From Phytobacter palmae (GTDB taxonomy: Bacteria > Pseudomonadota > Gammaproteobacteria > Enterobacterales > Enterobacteriaceae), in contig FONB01000001.1 in the NCBI GenBank assembly GCA_900112785.1, positions 124,001 to 188,000 of the forward strand: 64,000 bases of DNA. Reading direction: 5' to 3'. Position 1 is the stretch's first letter. Each line of letters starts with the position of its first letter. The translations under genes and the position numbers were made by a program. Shown piece by piece: positions 30,651 to 41,216 of this stretch. The notes under the pieces are model-generated. The model saw only the letters and a list, made by a program, of their open reading frames with translations, was not told where the DNA came from and ran no database searches.

Positions 30651-31292
30651 TCAGGCCAACTGTGGCGGCAGGCAAACGCCAATCCCGCCAATGCCGCAAT
30701 ACCCATAGGGATTTTTATACAGATACTGCTGATGATCGTCTTCGGCATAGTAGAACGGCGGTGCGTTAACAATTTCCGTCGTGATAGTACGATCATCATT
30801 TGCGGCCAGCATTGCCGCCTGGAAGCGTTCGAGGCTGGCGTGAGCGGCGGCGCTCTGTTCGGGGGTCAGCGGATAAATGGCGGAGCGGTACTGCGTGCCG
30901 TGGTCATTGCCCTGGCGCATCCCCTGAGCCGGATCGTGATTTTCCCAGAATACTTGCAGAAGTTGCTCATAGCCGATCACCGCCGGGTCATACACTACGC
31001 GAACCGCTTCGGCATGGCCCGTCTGTCCGCTGCAAACTTCGCGGTAGGTCGGATTTGGCGTATAGCCGCCCATATAGCCTGCCGCCGTGCTGTAGACACC
31101 GGGCAGTTGCCAGAACAGGCGTTCGACGCCCCAGAAACAGCCCATTGCGAAATAAGCGGTCTCCATCCCTTCCGGCACGTTTGTCATAGAGTGCTCGTTA
31201 ACAGCATGTAACGTAGCAACTGGCATTGGCGTGTTACGTCCGGGTAACGCATCCGATTGAGTAACAAGGTTTTTCTTATCAAACAGACTCAT
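30651..31292 (-). CDS. msrA: MsrA, peptide methionine (S)-S-oxide reductase
   Basis: The product has 213 residues when started at the ATG at 31292 after GGGAGGCCTCATC. The catalytic motif is [11 protein letters not shown] with Cys52. The middle has [23 protein letters not shown] and [25 protein letters not shown]. The C-terminal resolving cysteines lie in [12 protein letters not shown]. It repairs the S form of methionine sulfoxide using thioredoxin. It is divergent from tamA, as in E. coli. Confidence 0.97.
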   Translation of the reverse strand: MSLFDKKNLVTQSDALPGRNTPMPVATLHAVNEHSMTNVPEGMETAYFAMGCFWGVERLFWQLPGVYSTAAGYMGGYTPNPTYREVCSGQTGHAEAVRVVYDPAVIGYEQLLQVFWENHDPAQGMRQGNDHGTQYRSAIYPLTPEQSAAAHASLERFQAAMLAANDDRTITTEIVNAPPFYYAEDDHQQYLYKNPYGYCGIGGIGVCLPPQLA

Positions 31293-31505
31293 GATGAGGC
31301 CTCCCATAAGCGCAAATTGCGGTTAAGGTTGTAACGAAGCGTCTCTTTTAACACAATAAACGCGGTAAATCAGGCTAGATTTAAACATAAGAAATATTTG
31401 GGGTGTCGTCCGTTTTTCAATCCACATATTGGATTTTTTACAAGCCGCGGAGCGGTGTTGACGTTTCCTTCCAGGGGTGGGAACAAGGGATATTCAGGAG
31501 AGAAC

Positions 31506-33239
31506 GTGCCAAAAATCCGTACTGTATGTTTTGCTGGTTTGTTGCTGGCAAGCCATAGCGCCATGTCGGCAAACGTCCGATTGCAGCTGGAAGGGTTGAC
31601 CGGGGCGCTGCAGAAAAATGTTCGCGCTCAGCTTTCCACCATCCAGAGCGATGAAGTGACGCCAGACAAGCGATTTCAGGCGCGTGTTGATGATGCTATC
31701 CGTGAAGGTTTGAAAGCGCTGGGTTATTACGAACCCACTATCGAGTTCGAGCTCCGCCCGCCGCCAGCGAAAGGACGTCAGGTGTTGATTGCTCGTGTCT
31801 CGGCAGGAGAACCGGTACGCATCGGCGGCACGGATGTGATCCTGCGTGGCGGTGCGCGCACCGATGAAGATTATATTGCATTGCTGAAAAATCGCCCGGA
31901 AAAAGGCACCGTGCTGAACCACGGTGATTACGAAGGTTTTAAGAAATCACTCACCCGTGTTGCCTTGCGCAAAGGTTATTTCGATAGCCACTACAATCAC
32001 AGCCAGCTTGGCATCGCGCTTGACCGGCATCAGGCATTCTGGGATATCGACTATGACAGCGGCCAGCGCTACCGTTTCGGCGATGTGACTTTTGAAGGTT
32101 CGCAAATCCGCGAAGAGTATCTGCAAAATCTGGTGCCGTTTAAAAAAGGCGATTACTACCAGACCAAAGATCTGGCGGAACTTAATCGTCGTCTGTCAGC
32201 CACCGGCTGGTTTAACTCAGTAGTGGTGGCCCCGGAGTTTGATAAAGCCAGAGAGAGCAAGGTTTTACCTTTAAAAGGCGTCGTCGCGCCGCGCATTGAA
32301 AACACCATTGAGACCGGGGTCGGGTATTCAACCGATGTGGGGCCGCGCGTCAAAGCCACGTGGAAAAAGCCGTGGATAAACTCATATGGTCACAGCTTTA
32401 CCACCACAGCCAGCGTCTCTGCGCCGGAACAGCAGCTGGATTTCAGCTACAAAGTCCCGCTACTCAAAAACCCGCTTGAGCAGTACTACCTGGTACAGGG
32501 TGGGTTTAAGCGCACCGATTTAAATGATACGGAGGCGGACTCCACCACGCTTGCGGTGTCCCGCTACTGGGATCTCTCCAGCGGCTGGCAGCGCGCCATT
32601 AACCTGCGCTGGAGCCTCGACCACTTTACTCAGGCGAGTGTGACCAATACCACCATGCTGCTTTATCCGGGGGTGATGATCAGCCGTACCCGTTCGCGCG
32701 GCGGCCTTATGCCAACCTGGGGCGATTCTCAACGTTATTCCATCGATTATTCCAGCACAGCCTGGGGCTCGGATGTGGACTTTATCGTGATGCAGGCACA
32801 AAACGTCTGGATCCGCACGTTATATGACCGCCACCGTTTTGTGGCCCGTGGCAACCTGGGGTGGATTGAAACCGATGATTTTGACCGCGTACCGCCGGAT
32901 TTACGCTTCTTCGCCGGGGGCGATCGCAGCATTCGCGGCTATAAATACAAATCTATCGCGCCGAAGGATGATGACGGCAAACTGATTGGCGCCTCGAAAA
33001 TGGCCACCGGATCGCTGGAATATCAATACAACGTGACGGGCAAATGGTGGGGCGCGGTCTTTGTCGACAGCGGTGAGGCGGTGAGCGATATCCGCCGCAG
33101 TGATTTCAAAACCGGTACGGGGGTCGGGGTACGCTGGCAATCACCGGTTGGTCCAATCAAACTCGATCTGGCCGTTCCGGTCGGAGATAAGGACGAGCAC
33201 GGATTACAGTTTTACATCGGTTTGGGGCCTGAATTATGA
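31506..33239 (+). CDS. tamA: TamA, outer-membrane Omp85-family subunit of the TAM complex
   Basis: The product has 577 residues, exactly the E. coli length, when started at the GTG at 31506 after CAGGAGAGAAC. Upstream codons in the same frame have no ribosome site. A signal peptide ([21 protein letters not shown]) leads to three POTRA domains (about 23-265) and a 16-strand barrel with the Omp85 motifs [13 protein letters not shown] and FVDSGEA, ending in the outer-membrane signature FYIGLGPEL. With TamB it spans the envelope and helps insert outer-membrane proteins; TamB-type proteins are also linked to phospholipid transport. It overlaps tamB by 4 bases. Confidence 0.97.
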   Translation: MPKIRTVCFAGLLLASHSAMSANVRLQLEGLTGALQKNVRAQLSTIQSDEVTPDKRFQARVDDAIREGLKALGYYEPTIEFELRPPPAKGRQVLIARVSAGEPVRIGGTDVILRGGARTDEDYIALLKNRPEKGTVLNHGDYEGFKKSLTRVALRKGYFDSHYNHSQLGIALDRHQAFWDIDYDSGQRYRFGDVTFEGSQIREEYLQNLVPFKKGDYYQTKDLAELNRRLSATGWFNSVVVAPEFDKARESKVLPLKGVVAPRIENTIETGVGYSTDVGPRVKATWKKPWINSYGHSFTTTASVSAPEQQLDFSYKVPLLKNPLEQYYLVQGGFKRTDLNDTEADSTTLAVSRYWDLSSGWQRAINLRWSLDHFTQASVTNTTMLLYPGVMISRTRSRGGLMPTWGDSQRYSIDYSSTAWGSDVDFIVMQAQNVWIRTLYDRHRFVARGNLGWIETDDFDRVPPDLRFFAGGDRSIRGYKYKSIAPKDDDGKLIGASKMATGSLEYQYNVTGKWWGAVFVDSGEAVSDIRRSDFKTGTGVGVRWQSPVGPIKLDLAVPVGDKDEHGLQFYIGLGPEL

Positions 33240-36200
33240 GTTTATGGAAGAAGATAAGCCTCGGCGTACTGGTGTTTATCCTGTTAATGCTGGGGACGGT
33301 TATTTTTCTCGTCGGGACGACGAGCGGGTTACATCTGCTGTTTAAGGCTGCCAACCGTTGGGTACCGGGTCTGGAAATCGGCCAGGTGACCGGCGGCTGG
33401 CGAGATCTATCGCTGAAAAATGTCCGCTACGATCAGCCGGGTATTGCGGTGAACGCCGGAGAACTCCATCTGGCGGTGAAGCTGGGATGCCTGCGTGACA
33501 GTAGCCTGTGCGTTGATGATATCTCGCTAAAAGATATCAATGTGGTCATCGATACGAAAAAGATGCCGCCTGCCGCGCCAGTAAAAGAAGAGGATAGCGG
33601 GCCGTTAAATCTCTCCACTCCGTATCCCATCACGTTAAGCCGGGTGGCGCTCAATAACGTCAATATCAATATTGATGACACTACCGTCTCCGTTATGAAC
33701 TTCTCTTCCGCACTGAACTGGGAAGAGAAGAACCTGACCCTGAAACCGACCTCGCTGAGCGGCCTGCTGATTGCGCTGCCGAAAGTGGCTAAAGTGGCGC
33801 AGGAGCAGGTAGTTGAACCGAAGGTAGAGAATCCAAAACCGGATGAACTGCCACTGGGCGAATCCCTTAAGCAGCTTTTCGCCAAACCGCTTCTCCCGCA
33901 GATGACCGATGTGCATCTGCCGCTCAATCTCAATATTGAAGAATTTCGCGGTGAGCAGCTTCGTTTAACCGGCGATACGGATATCACCGTCAGCAATATG
34001 CTGCTCAAAGTGAGCAGTATTGACGGCAATATGAAACTGGATGCGCTCGACATCGATTCAAATCAGGGCACGCTTAATGCCACAGGTACGGCGACTTTGC
34101 GGGATAACTGGCCGGTGGACATCACCCTCAACAGCATCCTGAATGTCGAACCGATGAAAGGCGAAAAGGTGAAGCTCAAAGTCGGCGGTGAGGTACGCAA
34201 GCAACTGGAGTTTGGCGTCAACCTGTCCGGCCCGGTGGATGTGGTCCTGCGTGGGCAAACTCAACTTGCCGAGGCGGGGCTGCCGCTCAATCTTGATGTC
34301 ACCAGCGAGCAACTTTACTGGCCATTCACCGGCGAAAAGCAGTATCAGGCCGACGACCTTAAACTCAAGCTGACCGGCAAAATAACGGACTACACACTGT
34401 CGTTTCGCACGGCTGTAAAAGGCCAGGACGTTCCGCCTGCCACCATCACGCTGGATGGCAAAGGCAACGAGCAGCAGATAAATATCGACAAACTGAGCGT
34501 GGCGGCGCTGGAAGGGAAAACCGAACTTAAAGCCTTGCTCGACTGGCAGCAGGCGATTAGCTGGCGCGGTGAGTTAACGCTGGACGGTATCAACACCGCG
34601 AAAACTTTCCCGGACTGGCCGGCAAAACTGAACGGGCTGGCGAAAATGCGCGGCAGTCTCTACGGCGGTAGCTGGCAGGTGGATATCCCTGAGCTGAAAC
34701 TGGCCGGGAACGTGAAGCAAAATAAAGTCAGCGTAGAGGGGCAGCTTAAGGGCAACAGCTATATGCAGTGGACTATTCCGGGGCTGCATCTGGAGTTGGG
34801 GCGCAACAAAGCCGACCTCAAAGGCGAACTGGGGGTGAAAGATCTTAACCTGGATGCCAATATTGACGCGCCAGGGCTGGATAACGCACTACCTGGACTG
34901 GGCGGTACGGCCAAAGGACTGGTGAATATTCGCGGTACGGTTGATGCGCCACAGGTGCTGGCGGATATCACCGCCAGCAACCTGCGCTGGCAAGAGTTGC
35001 GTGTAGCCCGCGTGCTGGTCAAAGGGGATGTGAAATCGACCGATCAGCTTGCCGGTGTGCTGAATGTACGGGTTGAACGCCTTTCCCAGCCTGGAGTTAA
35101 CGTCAGCCTGGCAACGCTCGCTGCCAAAGGCAGTGAAAAGCAGCACACGCTTGAGCTTCGGGTTCAGGGCGAGCCGGTAGCCGGGCAGTTAAAACTGGCC
35201 GGGAGCTTCGATCGCAACGAGCAACGCTGGAAAGGCACGCTTAGCGATACGCGATTCACAACGCCCGTTGGGCCAGTTGCCCTGAACCGCTCCATCGCGC
35301 TGGATTACCGCAATCAGGAGCAGAAGGTCAGCATTGGGCCCCACTGCTGGACTAACCCGAATGCGGAACTTTGCGTGCCGCAGACGATTGATGCCGGGGC
35401 GCAGGGGCGCGCGGTGGTCAATCTTAACCGCTTCGACCTGGCGATGCTGAAACCCTTTATGCCGGATGCCACTCAGGCCAGGGGCACATTCAGCGGTAAA
35501 GCTGATGTCTCGTGGGATGCCACAAAAGAGGGTTTGCCGCAGGGTGAAGTGACGCTGGCCGGGCGTAACGTCAAAGTGACGCAGGTCGTCAACGATGCAC
35601 CGCTGCCGGTTGCTTTCGAAACGCTGAACCTCAACGCGAAATTGCAAAATAACCGTGCTGATTTGGGTTGGCTGATCCGTCTGACCAATAACGGGCAGTT
35701 TGACGGTCAGGTGCAGGTCACCGATCCGCAGGGGCGGCGTAACCTTGGCGGTAACGTCAATATTCGCAATTTCTCGCTGGCGATGGCCAATGCCATCTTT
35801 ACGCGCGGCGAGAAAGCGGCGGGTACGCTGAATGCCAGTCTGCGGCTCGGCGGTAATCTACAAAGCCCCCAGTTGTTCGGGCAGATGCAACTCAATGGCG
35901 TGGACGTGGAAGGCAACTTCATGCCGTTCGATATGCAGCCCAGCCAGCTGGCAATGAATTTCAATGGTACCACTTCGACACTGCAAGGGGTGGTGCGGAC
36001 TCAGCGTGGGCAGATTAACCTGAGTGGTGACGCGGACTGGAGCCAGATTAACAACTGGCGTGCCCGTGTGGCGGCACAGGGGAGTAACGTGCGCATTACC
36101 GTCCCGCCTATGGTGCGGCTGGACGTCTCCCCTGATCTGGTGTTCGAGGCTACGCCGACCCTGTTTACGCTTGATGGTCGGGTCGATGTGCCCTGGGCGC

Positions 36201-37012
36201 GTATCGTCGTACATGATTTGCCGCAAAGCGCGGTAGGCACCTCCAGTGATGAGGTGATGCTCAATGCGGATCTGAAACCGGAAAAACCGAAAAGCGCGGC
36301 GATTCCGATTAACAGTAATTTGATTGTGCATGTCGGCAAGAATGTGCGGATGGATGCTTTCGGGCTGAAAGCGCGGCTGACCGGCGATCTCAAAGTGACT
36401 CAGGACCAACAGGGGCTTGGCCTTAACGGACAAATCAATATCCCGGAAGGGCGCTACCACGCTTATGGCCAGGATTTGATTGTGCGCAAAGGGGAGCTGA
36501 TTTTCTCCGGTCCTGTCGATCAACCGTTGCTGAATATTGAGGCGATTCGTAATCCCGATGCCACCGAGAATGACGTGACAGCCGGGGTGCGGATTACCGG
36601 TACGGCGGATGAACCGAAAGCGGAGATCTTCTCCGACCCGGCGATGTCGCAGCAAGAGGCACTTTCTTACCTGCTTCGCGGTCAGGGTCTGGAGAGCGGA
36701 CAAAGCGATAGCGCTGCAATGACTTCAGCCTTAGTGGGCCTGGGGGTTGCACAAAGTGGTCAGGTTGTGGGTAAAATCGGCGAGACATTTGGCGTAAGCA
36801 ATCTGGCGCTGGACACCGAAGGGGTGGGAGACTCTTCCCAGGTGGTGGTCAGCGGCTATGTACTGCCGGGTCTACAGGTAAAATATGGTGTGGGTATTTT
36901 TGACTCACTGGCGACTCTCACGTTACGTTATCGCCTGATGCCTAAGCTGTATCTGGAAGCGGTGTCTGGCTTAGATCAGGCACTTGATCTGCTCTATCAG
37001 TTTGAGTTTTAG
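33236..37012 (+). CDS. tamB: TamB, AsmA-like envelope-spanning subunit of the TAM complex
   Basis: The product has 1258 residues, one less than in E. coli. A single N-terminal membrane anchor (about 7-27) is followed by a very long beta-rich periplasmic region that forms a lipid-binding groove. The C-terminal DUF490/TamB domain (about 900-1258) ends [12 protein letters not shown] and binds the TamA POTRA domains. Its start overlaps the tamA stop in an ATGA arrangement, so translation is coupled. Several long open frames on the opposite strand (for example 35858-36703) are shadows of its codon bias. Confidence 0.97.
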   Translation: MSLWKKISLGVLVFILLMLGTVIFLVGTTSGLHLLFKAANRWVPGLEIGQVTGGWRDLSLKNVRYDQPGIAVNAGELHLAVKLGCLRDSSLCVDDISLKDINVVIDTKKMPPAAPVKEEDSGPLNLSTPYPITLSRVALNNVNINIDDTTVSVMNFSSALNWEEKNLTLKPTSLSGLLIALPKVAKVAQEQVVEPKVENPKPDELPLGESLKQLFAKPLLPQMTDVHLPLNLNIEEFRGEQLRLTGDTDITVSNMLLKVSSIDGNMKLDALDIDSNQGTLNATGTATLRDNWPVDITLNSILNVEPMKGEKVKLKVGGEVRKQLEFGVNLSGPVDVVLRGQTQLAEAGLPLNLDVTSEQLYWPFTGEKQYQADDLKLKLTGKITDYTLSFRTAVKGQDVPPATITLDGKGNEQQINIDKLSVAALEGKTELKALLDWQQAISWRGELTLDGINTAKTFPDWPAKLNGLAKMRGSLYGGSWQVDIPELKLAGNVKQNKVSVEGQLKGNSYMQWTIPGLHLELGRNKADLKGELGVKDLNLDANIDAPGLDNALPGLGGTAKGLVNIRGTVDAPQVLADITASNLRWQELRVARVLVKGDVKSTDQLAGVLNVRVERLSQPGVNVSLATLAAKGSEKQHTLELRVQGEPVAGQLKLAGSFDRNEQRWKGTLSDTRFTTPVGPVALNRSIALDYRNQEQKVSIGPHCWTNPNAELCVPQTIDAGAQGRAVVNLNRFDLAMLKPFMPDATQARGTFSGKADVSWDATKEGLPQGEVTLAGRNVKVTQVVNDAPLPVAFETLNLNAKLQNNRADLGWLIRLTNNGQFDGQVQVTDPQGRRNLGGNVNIRNFSLAMANAIFTRGEKAAGTLNASLRLGGNLQSPQLFGQMQLNGVDVEGNFMPFDMQPSQLAMNFNGTTSTLQGVVRTQRGQINLSGDADWSQINNWRARVAAQGSNVRITVPPMVRLDVSPDLVFEATPTLFTLDGRVDVPWARIVVHDLPQSAVGTSSDEVMLNADLKPEKPKSAAIPINSNLIVHVGKNVRMDAFGLKARLTGDLKVTQDQQGLGLNGQINIPEGRYHAYGQDLIVRKGELIFSGPVDQPLLNIEAIRNPDATENDVTAGVRITGTADEPKAEIFSDPAMSQQEALSYLLRGQGLESGQSDSAAMTSALVGLGVAQSGQVVGKIGETFGVSNLALDTEGVGDSSQVVVSGYVLPGLQVKYGVGIFDSLATLTLRYRLMPKLYLEAVSGLDQALDLLYQFEF

Positions 37013-37014
37013 CA

Positions 37015-37359
37015 ATGCGAATATTTGTCTACGGCAGTTTACGACGCAAGCAAGGCAACAGCCACTGGATGACCAATGCTCAGTGGCTGGGCGATCATTG
37101 CGTTGAAGATTATCAACTCTACAGTCTGGGGCACTACCCTGGCGCTGTACCGGGTGATGGCAGTGTGCTGGGTGAAGTTTATCGCATTGATGCGGCAACG
37201 CTTGGCGAACTGGACGCGCTACGTACCGCTGGGGGTGAATATAAACGTCAGCTTATCCAGACGCCTTATGGCAGTGCCTGGATGTATGTGTACCAACGCC
37301 CGGTTGAAGGGAAAAAGTTTATCCCTACCGGCAACTGGTTAGACAGAGACCAGTATTAA
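37015..37359 (+). CDS. ytfP: YtfP, gamma-glutamylcyclotransferase-like protein
   Basis: The product has 114 residues and begins 3 bases after the tamB stop, so it is third in the tamA-tamB-ytfP operon. It has the GGCT fold: MRIFVYGSLRRKQGNSHW (the YGSL substrate loop) and ELDALRTAGGEYKRQLI with the conserved glutamate expected at the active site. The E. coli protein has the same fold but no confirmed substrate. A strong terminator follows immediately. Confidence 0.95.
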   Translation: MRIFVYGSLRRKQGNSHWMTNAQWLGDHCVEDYQLYSLGHYPGAVPGDGSVLGEVYRIDAATLGELDALRTAGGEYKRQLIQTPYGSAWMYVYQRPVEGKKFIPTGNWLDRDQY

Positions 37360-37363
37360 TACA

Positions 37364-37396
37364 AACACGCCACCTTCGGGTGGCGTTGTTTTTTTC
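37364..37396 (+). terminator. Rho-independent terminator of the tamAB-ytfP operon
   Basis: The 7-bp stem CGCCACC / GGTGGCG with a TTCG tetraloop is followed by TTGTTTTTTT. It lies just after the ytfP stop. Confidence 0.92.
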
Positions 37397-37409
37397 AGGC
37401 GTTGCCCGA

Positions 37410-38264
37410 CTACCAGTGTTTAATCAGCGACGCGCCGATATCGGCAATTTTTTTATTTCGTTCATCCATGGTTGCCTGCGTCCCGGTGATGTAGATAACG
37501 ACAATGCGGGTTGGTTTGCCGTCGGGCCCCAGCGCCGCAACGATACCGCGTGAGCCTCGTCCACCCGCCCCCGTTTTATCGGCGATATACCAGCCTGACG
37601 GCAAGACCGAACGAATCAGCGGGCCGCCGACTTTATCCGCTTCCATCCAGGCTATTAACTGCTTCTGTGAGGCGGGCGTCAGTATCTTGCCGGTGAGGAG
37701 CTGGCGCAGGATTTGAGCCATGGCCTCGGGCGTCGTCGTATCACGCTCATCGCCAGGCAACGCTTCATTCAACGCGGTTTCCCATCTGTCGAGACGGGTG
37801 ACCTGATCGCCCGCTTTACGCAAAAAAGCGGTGAGTTCTGAGGGGCCACCGATCGCAGACAACAGCAGGTTGCCCGCTGTGTTATCACTCATCGTGATAG
37901 CGGCGCTGCAAAGTTCGGCTACGGTCATCCCGTCGGTAAGATGTTTTTCCGTTACCGGTGAATATTCGACCAGGTCCTGCTGGCGATACCGTATGCGACG
38001 GGCAAGCTGCTCCTGTCCGGCATCAACCCGCGATAAGATCGCGCCGCACAGCAGTACCTTAAAGGTGCTCAGCATGGGGAAACGTTCTTGTGGACGATAG
38101 CTGCCCAGTATCTGGCCGTTGGCAAGGGCCACTTCGGCGTAGCCCACTCGCGCGTTAAGCTGGTCTTCGGCTTTTTTTACGGTTTCCTGCGTGACCGGGT
38201 GAGCAGAAGCGGGCAGGCAAAAAGCAACCAGCAGGGATAAAAGGGGCAGACGAAACCGTGACAT
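37410..38264 (-). CDS. TEM-like chromosomal class A beta-lactamase
   Basis: The product has 284 residues. The signal peptide [21 protein letters not shown] ends just before HPV, as in TEM. Ambler motifs are all present: S70-T-F-K73, S130-D-N, E166 in RWETALNEA with R164 and N170, K234-T-G, and R244 in RGSRG; R275 and N276 are kept. The residue before Ser70 is Leu (PMLSTFK), where TEM-1 has Met69. Position 240 is Gly (Glu in TEM-1), and Glu104 and Gly238 are TEM-like, suggesting a narrow-spectrum penicillinase. It lies between ytfP and a chemoreceptor, core chromosomal genes, with no mobile element or AmpR-type regulator beside it. The Citrobacter gillenii enzyme GIL-1 is a TEM-like relative by memory; I cannot confirm identity. 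Confidence 0.95.
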   Translation of the reverse strand: MSRFRLPLLSLLVAFCLPASAHPVTQETVKKAEDQLNARVGYAEVALANGQILGSYRPQERFPMLSTFKVLLCGAILSRVDAGQEQLARRIRYRQQDLVEYSPVTEKHLTDGMTVAELCSAAITMSDNTAGNLLLSAIGGPSELTAFLRKAGDQVTRLDRWETALNEALPGDERDTTTPEAMAQILRQLLTGKILTPASQKQLIAWMEADKVGGPLIRSVLPSGWYIADKTGAGGRGSRGIVAALGPDGKPTRIVVIYITGTQATMDERNKKIADIGASLIKHW

Positions 38265-38401
38265 AGAGATACGTTTCCTTGTGGCTATTTCGGGGCAACG
38301 GAGCAATTAAACAACGGTATGCATTGTAGATGCATGCGTTTATCAATGCGCGCTGGATGAGCAATAAGATGAGCACAAACAACGAAGGTGGGGCGAAACA
38401 G

Positions 38402-38431
38402 AGCGCCATTGATCCTAAGCCCAATGGCGCT
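38402..38431 (-). terminator. Probable terminator of the chemoreceptor upstream of the beta-lactamase
   Basis: A perfect 10-bp stem AGCGCCATTG / CAATGGCGCT with a 10-base loop lies 9 bases beyond the chemoreceptor stop on the minus strand. The following CTGTTTC is only a weak T tract. Confidence 0.55.
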
Positions 38432-38439
38432 GCTGGCGG

Positions 38440-40023
38440 TTACGCGGCGGTTTGCCGCAGTTTGAACTGACTTACGGCTTCTAACAGCTCTTCTGCCTGA
38501 CGCTGCATCTGATGCGCGGCAGCCGAGGATTGCTGCGACAATGTGGCGTTTTGTTGGGTTGCGGTATCCATATGCGTCACCGCCACGTTCACCTGATCGA
38601 TGCCGGTGCTCTGCTCTTTGCTGGCGGCGGAAATTGACTCTACCAGCTCGCTCACCTGTTGCACGCTGCGCAAAATGTCGGTCATTGCTGAACCGGCGCT
38701 TTGTACCTGCGCGTTCCCTTCGGCGATACGGTTAACGGAATTGTCGATCAGGTTACGAATATCCCGCGCCGCAGAGGCTGAACGCTGTGCCAGCGCCCGG
38801 ACTTCGGCAGCAACGACGGCGAAACCACGGCCTTCGGCCCCGGCTCGTGCGGCTTCGACGGCGGCATTCAGCGCCAGGATATTGGTCTGGAAGGCAATAC
38901 TGTCAATCACACCGATGATGTTATTAATCTGGCTGGAGAGCTGGTGGATATCACTCATGGTTTGCACCACGCGCTCCACGGCTTGCCCGCCCTGGCCCGC
39001 AATAGTGAAAGCGTCGCGGGCGATAGTACTGGCAAAGCGCGAGTTTTCGGCATTGCTTTTCACTACCGAAGTCAGCTCTTCCATTGAGGCGGCCGTTTGT
39101 TCCAGCGCACTGGCCTGCGCCTCGTTACGTGACGAGAGTTCCCGGCTACCGGTGGCAATTTGTACCGACGCCGAGGCAATGGATTCGGTGCTGTGGCGAA
39201 CACCGTGCACGATACGGGTCAGGTTACCGTTCATCTCCTGCAAGGCGTGCATCAGTTCGGCTGTCTCGTCGCGACCTGAAATGCTAAACGTTGTCTGCAA
39301 ATCACCGGAGGCCACCGTGCGGGCAACGGTAACGGCCTGTGCCAGGGGATGGGTGATGCTGCGAACCAGCCACCAGGTGATAATCCCACCGGCCAGCATG
39401 GTCAGCGCCATGGCAATCAGCAACATCAGGCGGGTCTGCTGATACTGCGCCAGGTTGCGCGCATCTGTCTCCACATGAATGGCACTGGCATGCTCCAGCG
39501 TGCGTGCGACCACTTCGTCAATCATACGCGTCGGCTCGCGGTCGATGCCGGCCACCAGTTTATCGACGCGCTGGGCACTGGTGGGGTCGGTCAAATCGTA
39601 TTGCTGTATCGCGCTCAGGTAATGCGCTTCGAGCTCAGCATGGAGCTTGCGAGTCTGTTCAACCTGCGCGTTATTCATCCCCAGCTGTGGCAACATCGCG
39701 CTCAGTTTTTCCAGCAGTTGCTGTGTTTTTTGACTCTGAGAAACGAAGGCGGCTTTGTATTTGTCAAAAGCCTCTTGCCCCTGAGAGCCGCGTAGCAGCG
39801 TGTTCTTCCACTCCTGAACCTGGATTTTGAACTGCACCTGGGCGTTACGTGCGGTATCAATGCTCTCGACGAGCACTTTTTCCGTTGCCATCATTTTCTG
39901 ATTCTGCCCGAAGCTATCACTGTTTATCGCCAGGCCGCGCAAGCCGATAAACAGCGTTGCCAGCAGTAACAGTGTTGCCATCAGGCCGAGTCGTTGCCCA
40001 ATTGTGAAGTGATTAAGTTTCAT
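38440..40023 (-). CDS. Methyl-accepting chemotaxis protein, four-helix-bundle sensor
   Basis: The product has 527 residues. Membrane segments lie at about 12-32 and 200-218. Between them is a helical periplasmic domain of about 165 residues, like the Tar/Tsr-type four-helix bundle. HAMP (about 220-272) and the methylation coiled coil follow, with the hairpin tip [19 protein letters not shown]. The C terminus (QFKLRQTAA) lacks the CheR-binding pentapeptide. A strong sigma-28 promoter lies upstream, so the gene belongs to the flagellar class 3 regulon. The ligand cannot be named. Confidence 0.94.
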   Translation of the reverse strand: MKLNHFTIGQRLGLMATLLLLATLFIGLRGLAINSDSFGQNQKMMATEKVLVESIDTARNAQVQFKIQVQEWKNTLLRGSQGQEAFDKYKAAFVSQSQKTQQLLEKLSAMLPQLGMNNAQVEQTRKLHAELEAHYLSAIQQYDLTDPTSAQRVDKLVAGIDREPTRMIDEVVARTLEHASAIHVETDARNLAQYQQTRLMLLIAMALTMLAGGIITWWLVRSITHPLAQAVTVARTVASGDLQTTFSISGRDETAELMHALQEMNGNLTRIVHGVRHSTESIASASVQIATGSRELSSRNEAQASALEQTAASMEELTSVVKSNAENSRFASTIARDAFTIAGQGGQAVERVVQTMSDIHQLSSQINNIIGVIDSIAFQTNILALNAAVEAARAGAEGRGFAVVAAEVRALAQRSASAARDIRNLIDNSVNRIAEGNAQVQSAGSAMTDILRSVQQVSELVESISAASKEQSTGIDQVNVAVTHMDTATQQNATLSQQSSAAAHQMQRQAEELLEAVSQFKLRQTAA

Positions 40024-40064
40024 GTTGTTCCCCGGTGGAATAAAAGATCACGGCCACAAAAGGG

Positions 40065-40091
40065 GTATCGACCCGTATCAGGTGGACTTTA
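40065..40091 (-). promoter_or_regulatory. Sigma-28 (FliA) promoter of the chemoreceptor at 38440-40023
   Basis: On the minus strand TAAAGTCC (40091-40084), 11 bases, then GTCGATAC (40072-40065). Each half matches TAAAGTTT and GCCGATAA at 6 of 8 positions, with exact spacing, 41 bases upstream of the start codon. Confidence 0.78.
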
Positions 40092-40230
40092 CAGCGGGCA
40101 GAGGGCGGTAGTGGGGCTGGTTTGGCTTATATTGTTCAAACGCATGGGAAAAGAATTTTGTGACATTTTTATGACAATTTAAGGAGCGGGCGCTGAAAGG
40201 GCAGGAACAGAGAGGGCAGAAAAAGAGATA

Positions 40231-40270
40231 AAAAAAACCCTGTCCGCAGGTATCCACGTTCAGGGTTTTT
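40231..40270. terminator. Terminator of ppa
   Basis: AAAAACCCTG (40233-40242) and CAGGGTTTTT (40261-40270) form a 10-bp stem, with seven T on the minus strand, 13 bases after the ppa stop. The plus strand also ends in T, so it may work both ways. Confidence 0.85.
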
Positions 40271-40283
40271 CAGATAAAACGGA

Positions 40284-40814
40284 TTACTTCTTCGCAGCGC
40301 GCTCGAAGGAAGCAACGATTTCCGCTTTAGCGGCCTCAGCGTTGTCCCAGCCGTCTACTTTCACCCATTTGCCTTTTTCGAGATCTTTATAGTGCTCGAA
40401 GAAGTGAGTGATCTGTGCTTTCAGCAGTTCCGGCAGGTCGTTCACATCTTTAATGTGATCGTACTCTTTGCTCAGTTTGGTGTGCGGTACGGCAACCAGT
40501 TTGGCATCTTCACCAGACTCGTCGGTCATTTTCAGCACGCCTACCGGGCGGCAGCGAATCACAGAGCCGGGTTCCAGCGGATACGGCGTTGGGACCAGCA
40601 CGTCTACCGGGTCACCGTCCAGAGACAGGGTGTGGTTGATGTAGCCGTAGTTGCACGGATAGAACATCGCAGTGGACATGAAACGGTCAACGAACAGCGC
40701 TCCGCTGTCTTTATCGACTTCGTATTTGATCGGATCTGCGTTAGCCGGGATTTCGATAATAACGTAGATATCTTCTGGCAGATCTTTGCCCGCCGGGACG
40801 TTGAGTAAGCTCAT
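40284..40814 (-). CDS. ppa: Ppa, inorganic pyrophosphatase
   Basis: The product has 176 residues, the E. coli length, when started at the ATG at 40814 after AAAGGAAACAAAC. The longer open frame upstream is not coding. It is a family I pyrophosphatase with the metal and substrate residues in [41 protein letters not shown] (the DGDPVDVLV motif) and [17 protein letters not shown]. It hydrolyses pyrophosphate to drive biosynthesis in the cytoplasm. Confidence 0.98.
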   Translation of the reverse strand: MSLLNVPAGKDLPEDIYVIIEIPANADPIKYEVDKDSGALFVDRFMSTAMFYPCNYGYINHTLSLDGDPVDVLVPTPYPLEPGSVIRCRPVGVLKMTDESGEDAKLVAVPHTKLSKEYDHIKDVNDLPELLKAQITHFFEHYKDLEKGKWVKVDGWDNAEAAKAEIVASFERAAKK

Positions 40815-41216
40815 GTTTGTTTCCTTTAAAATGTGTGGCAAACAAGTGCCGGGTATTATAGCCAACTCATCGGGAATGTCTTTGCTTGTTTTACGTTGCG
40901 ACACGGCTGGCCCCTCGTTTTTATTCTGAAAAAGTAGCCGGATTATCCATAAAGATAGCCGCATCCTGAATAAAATTGTGGAAGCGATTACACCGGGCAA
41001 ACGTGACATGGCTTTGAATGAAAATTTGTGTCTTTTCAAAGCATGATGCAGAGGTGATCGAGCTGTCTCTTTTCGCGCGCCAGATCTCAACTGACAACTA
41101 ACAATTCATTCACTTTTCTGATTTGTGATGTAACGCATTCTGTTACATCTCTAATTGTCTATAGTTTTCCCCGCAGGCGAAGTTGTAGCCAACAATAACC
41201 CTACGAGGATACCCCT
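40815..41216. promoter_or_regulatory. Divergent ppa / ytfQ region with a candidate operator
   Basis: No gene is visible in these 402 bases. A perfect 8-bp inverted repeat GATGTAAC / GTTACATC with a 7-base spacer (41127-41149) lies about 70 bases upstream of ytfQ. It is the best candidate for an operator of the galactofuranose transporter operon. The regulator is not identifiable from the window. The ytfQ ribosome site ACGAGGATACCCCT ends the region. Confidence 0.5.

Noticed and set aside
35858-36703. 281-codon open frame on the minus strand
   Set aside because: It is antisense to tamB, whose length, order and end match TamB; the frame is a codon-bias shadow.
38600-39442. 280-codon open frame on the plus strand
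   Set aside because: It is antisense to a chemoreceptor with all signalling motifs; the product is Ala/Ser/Arg-rich, as such shadows usually are.
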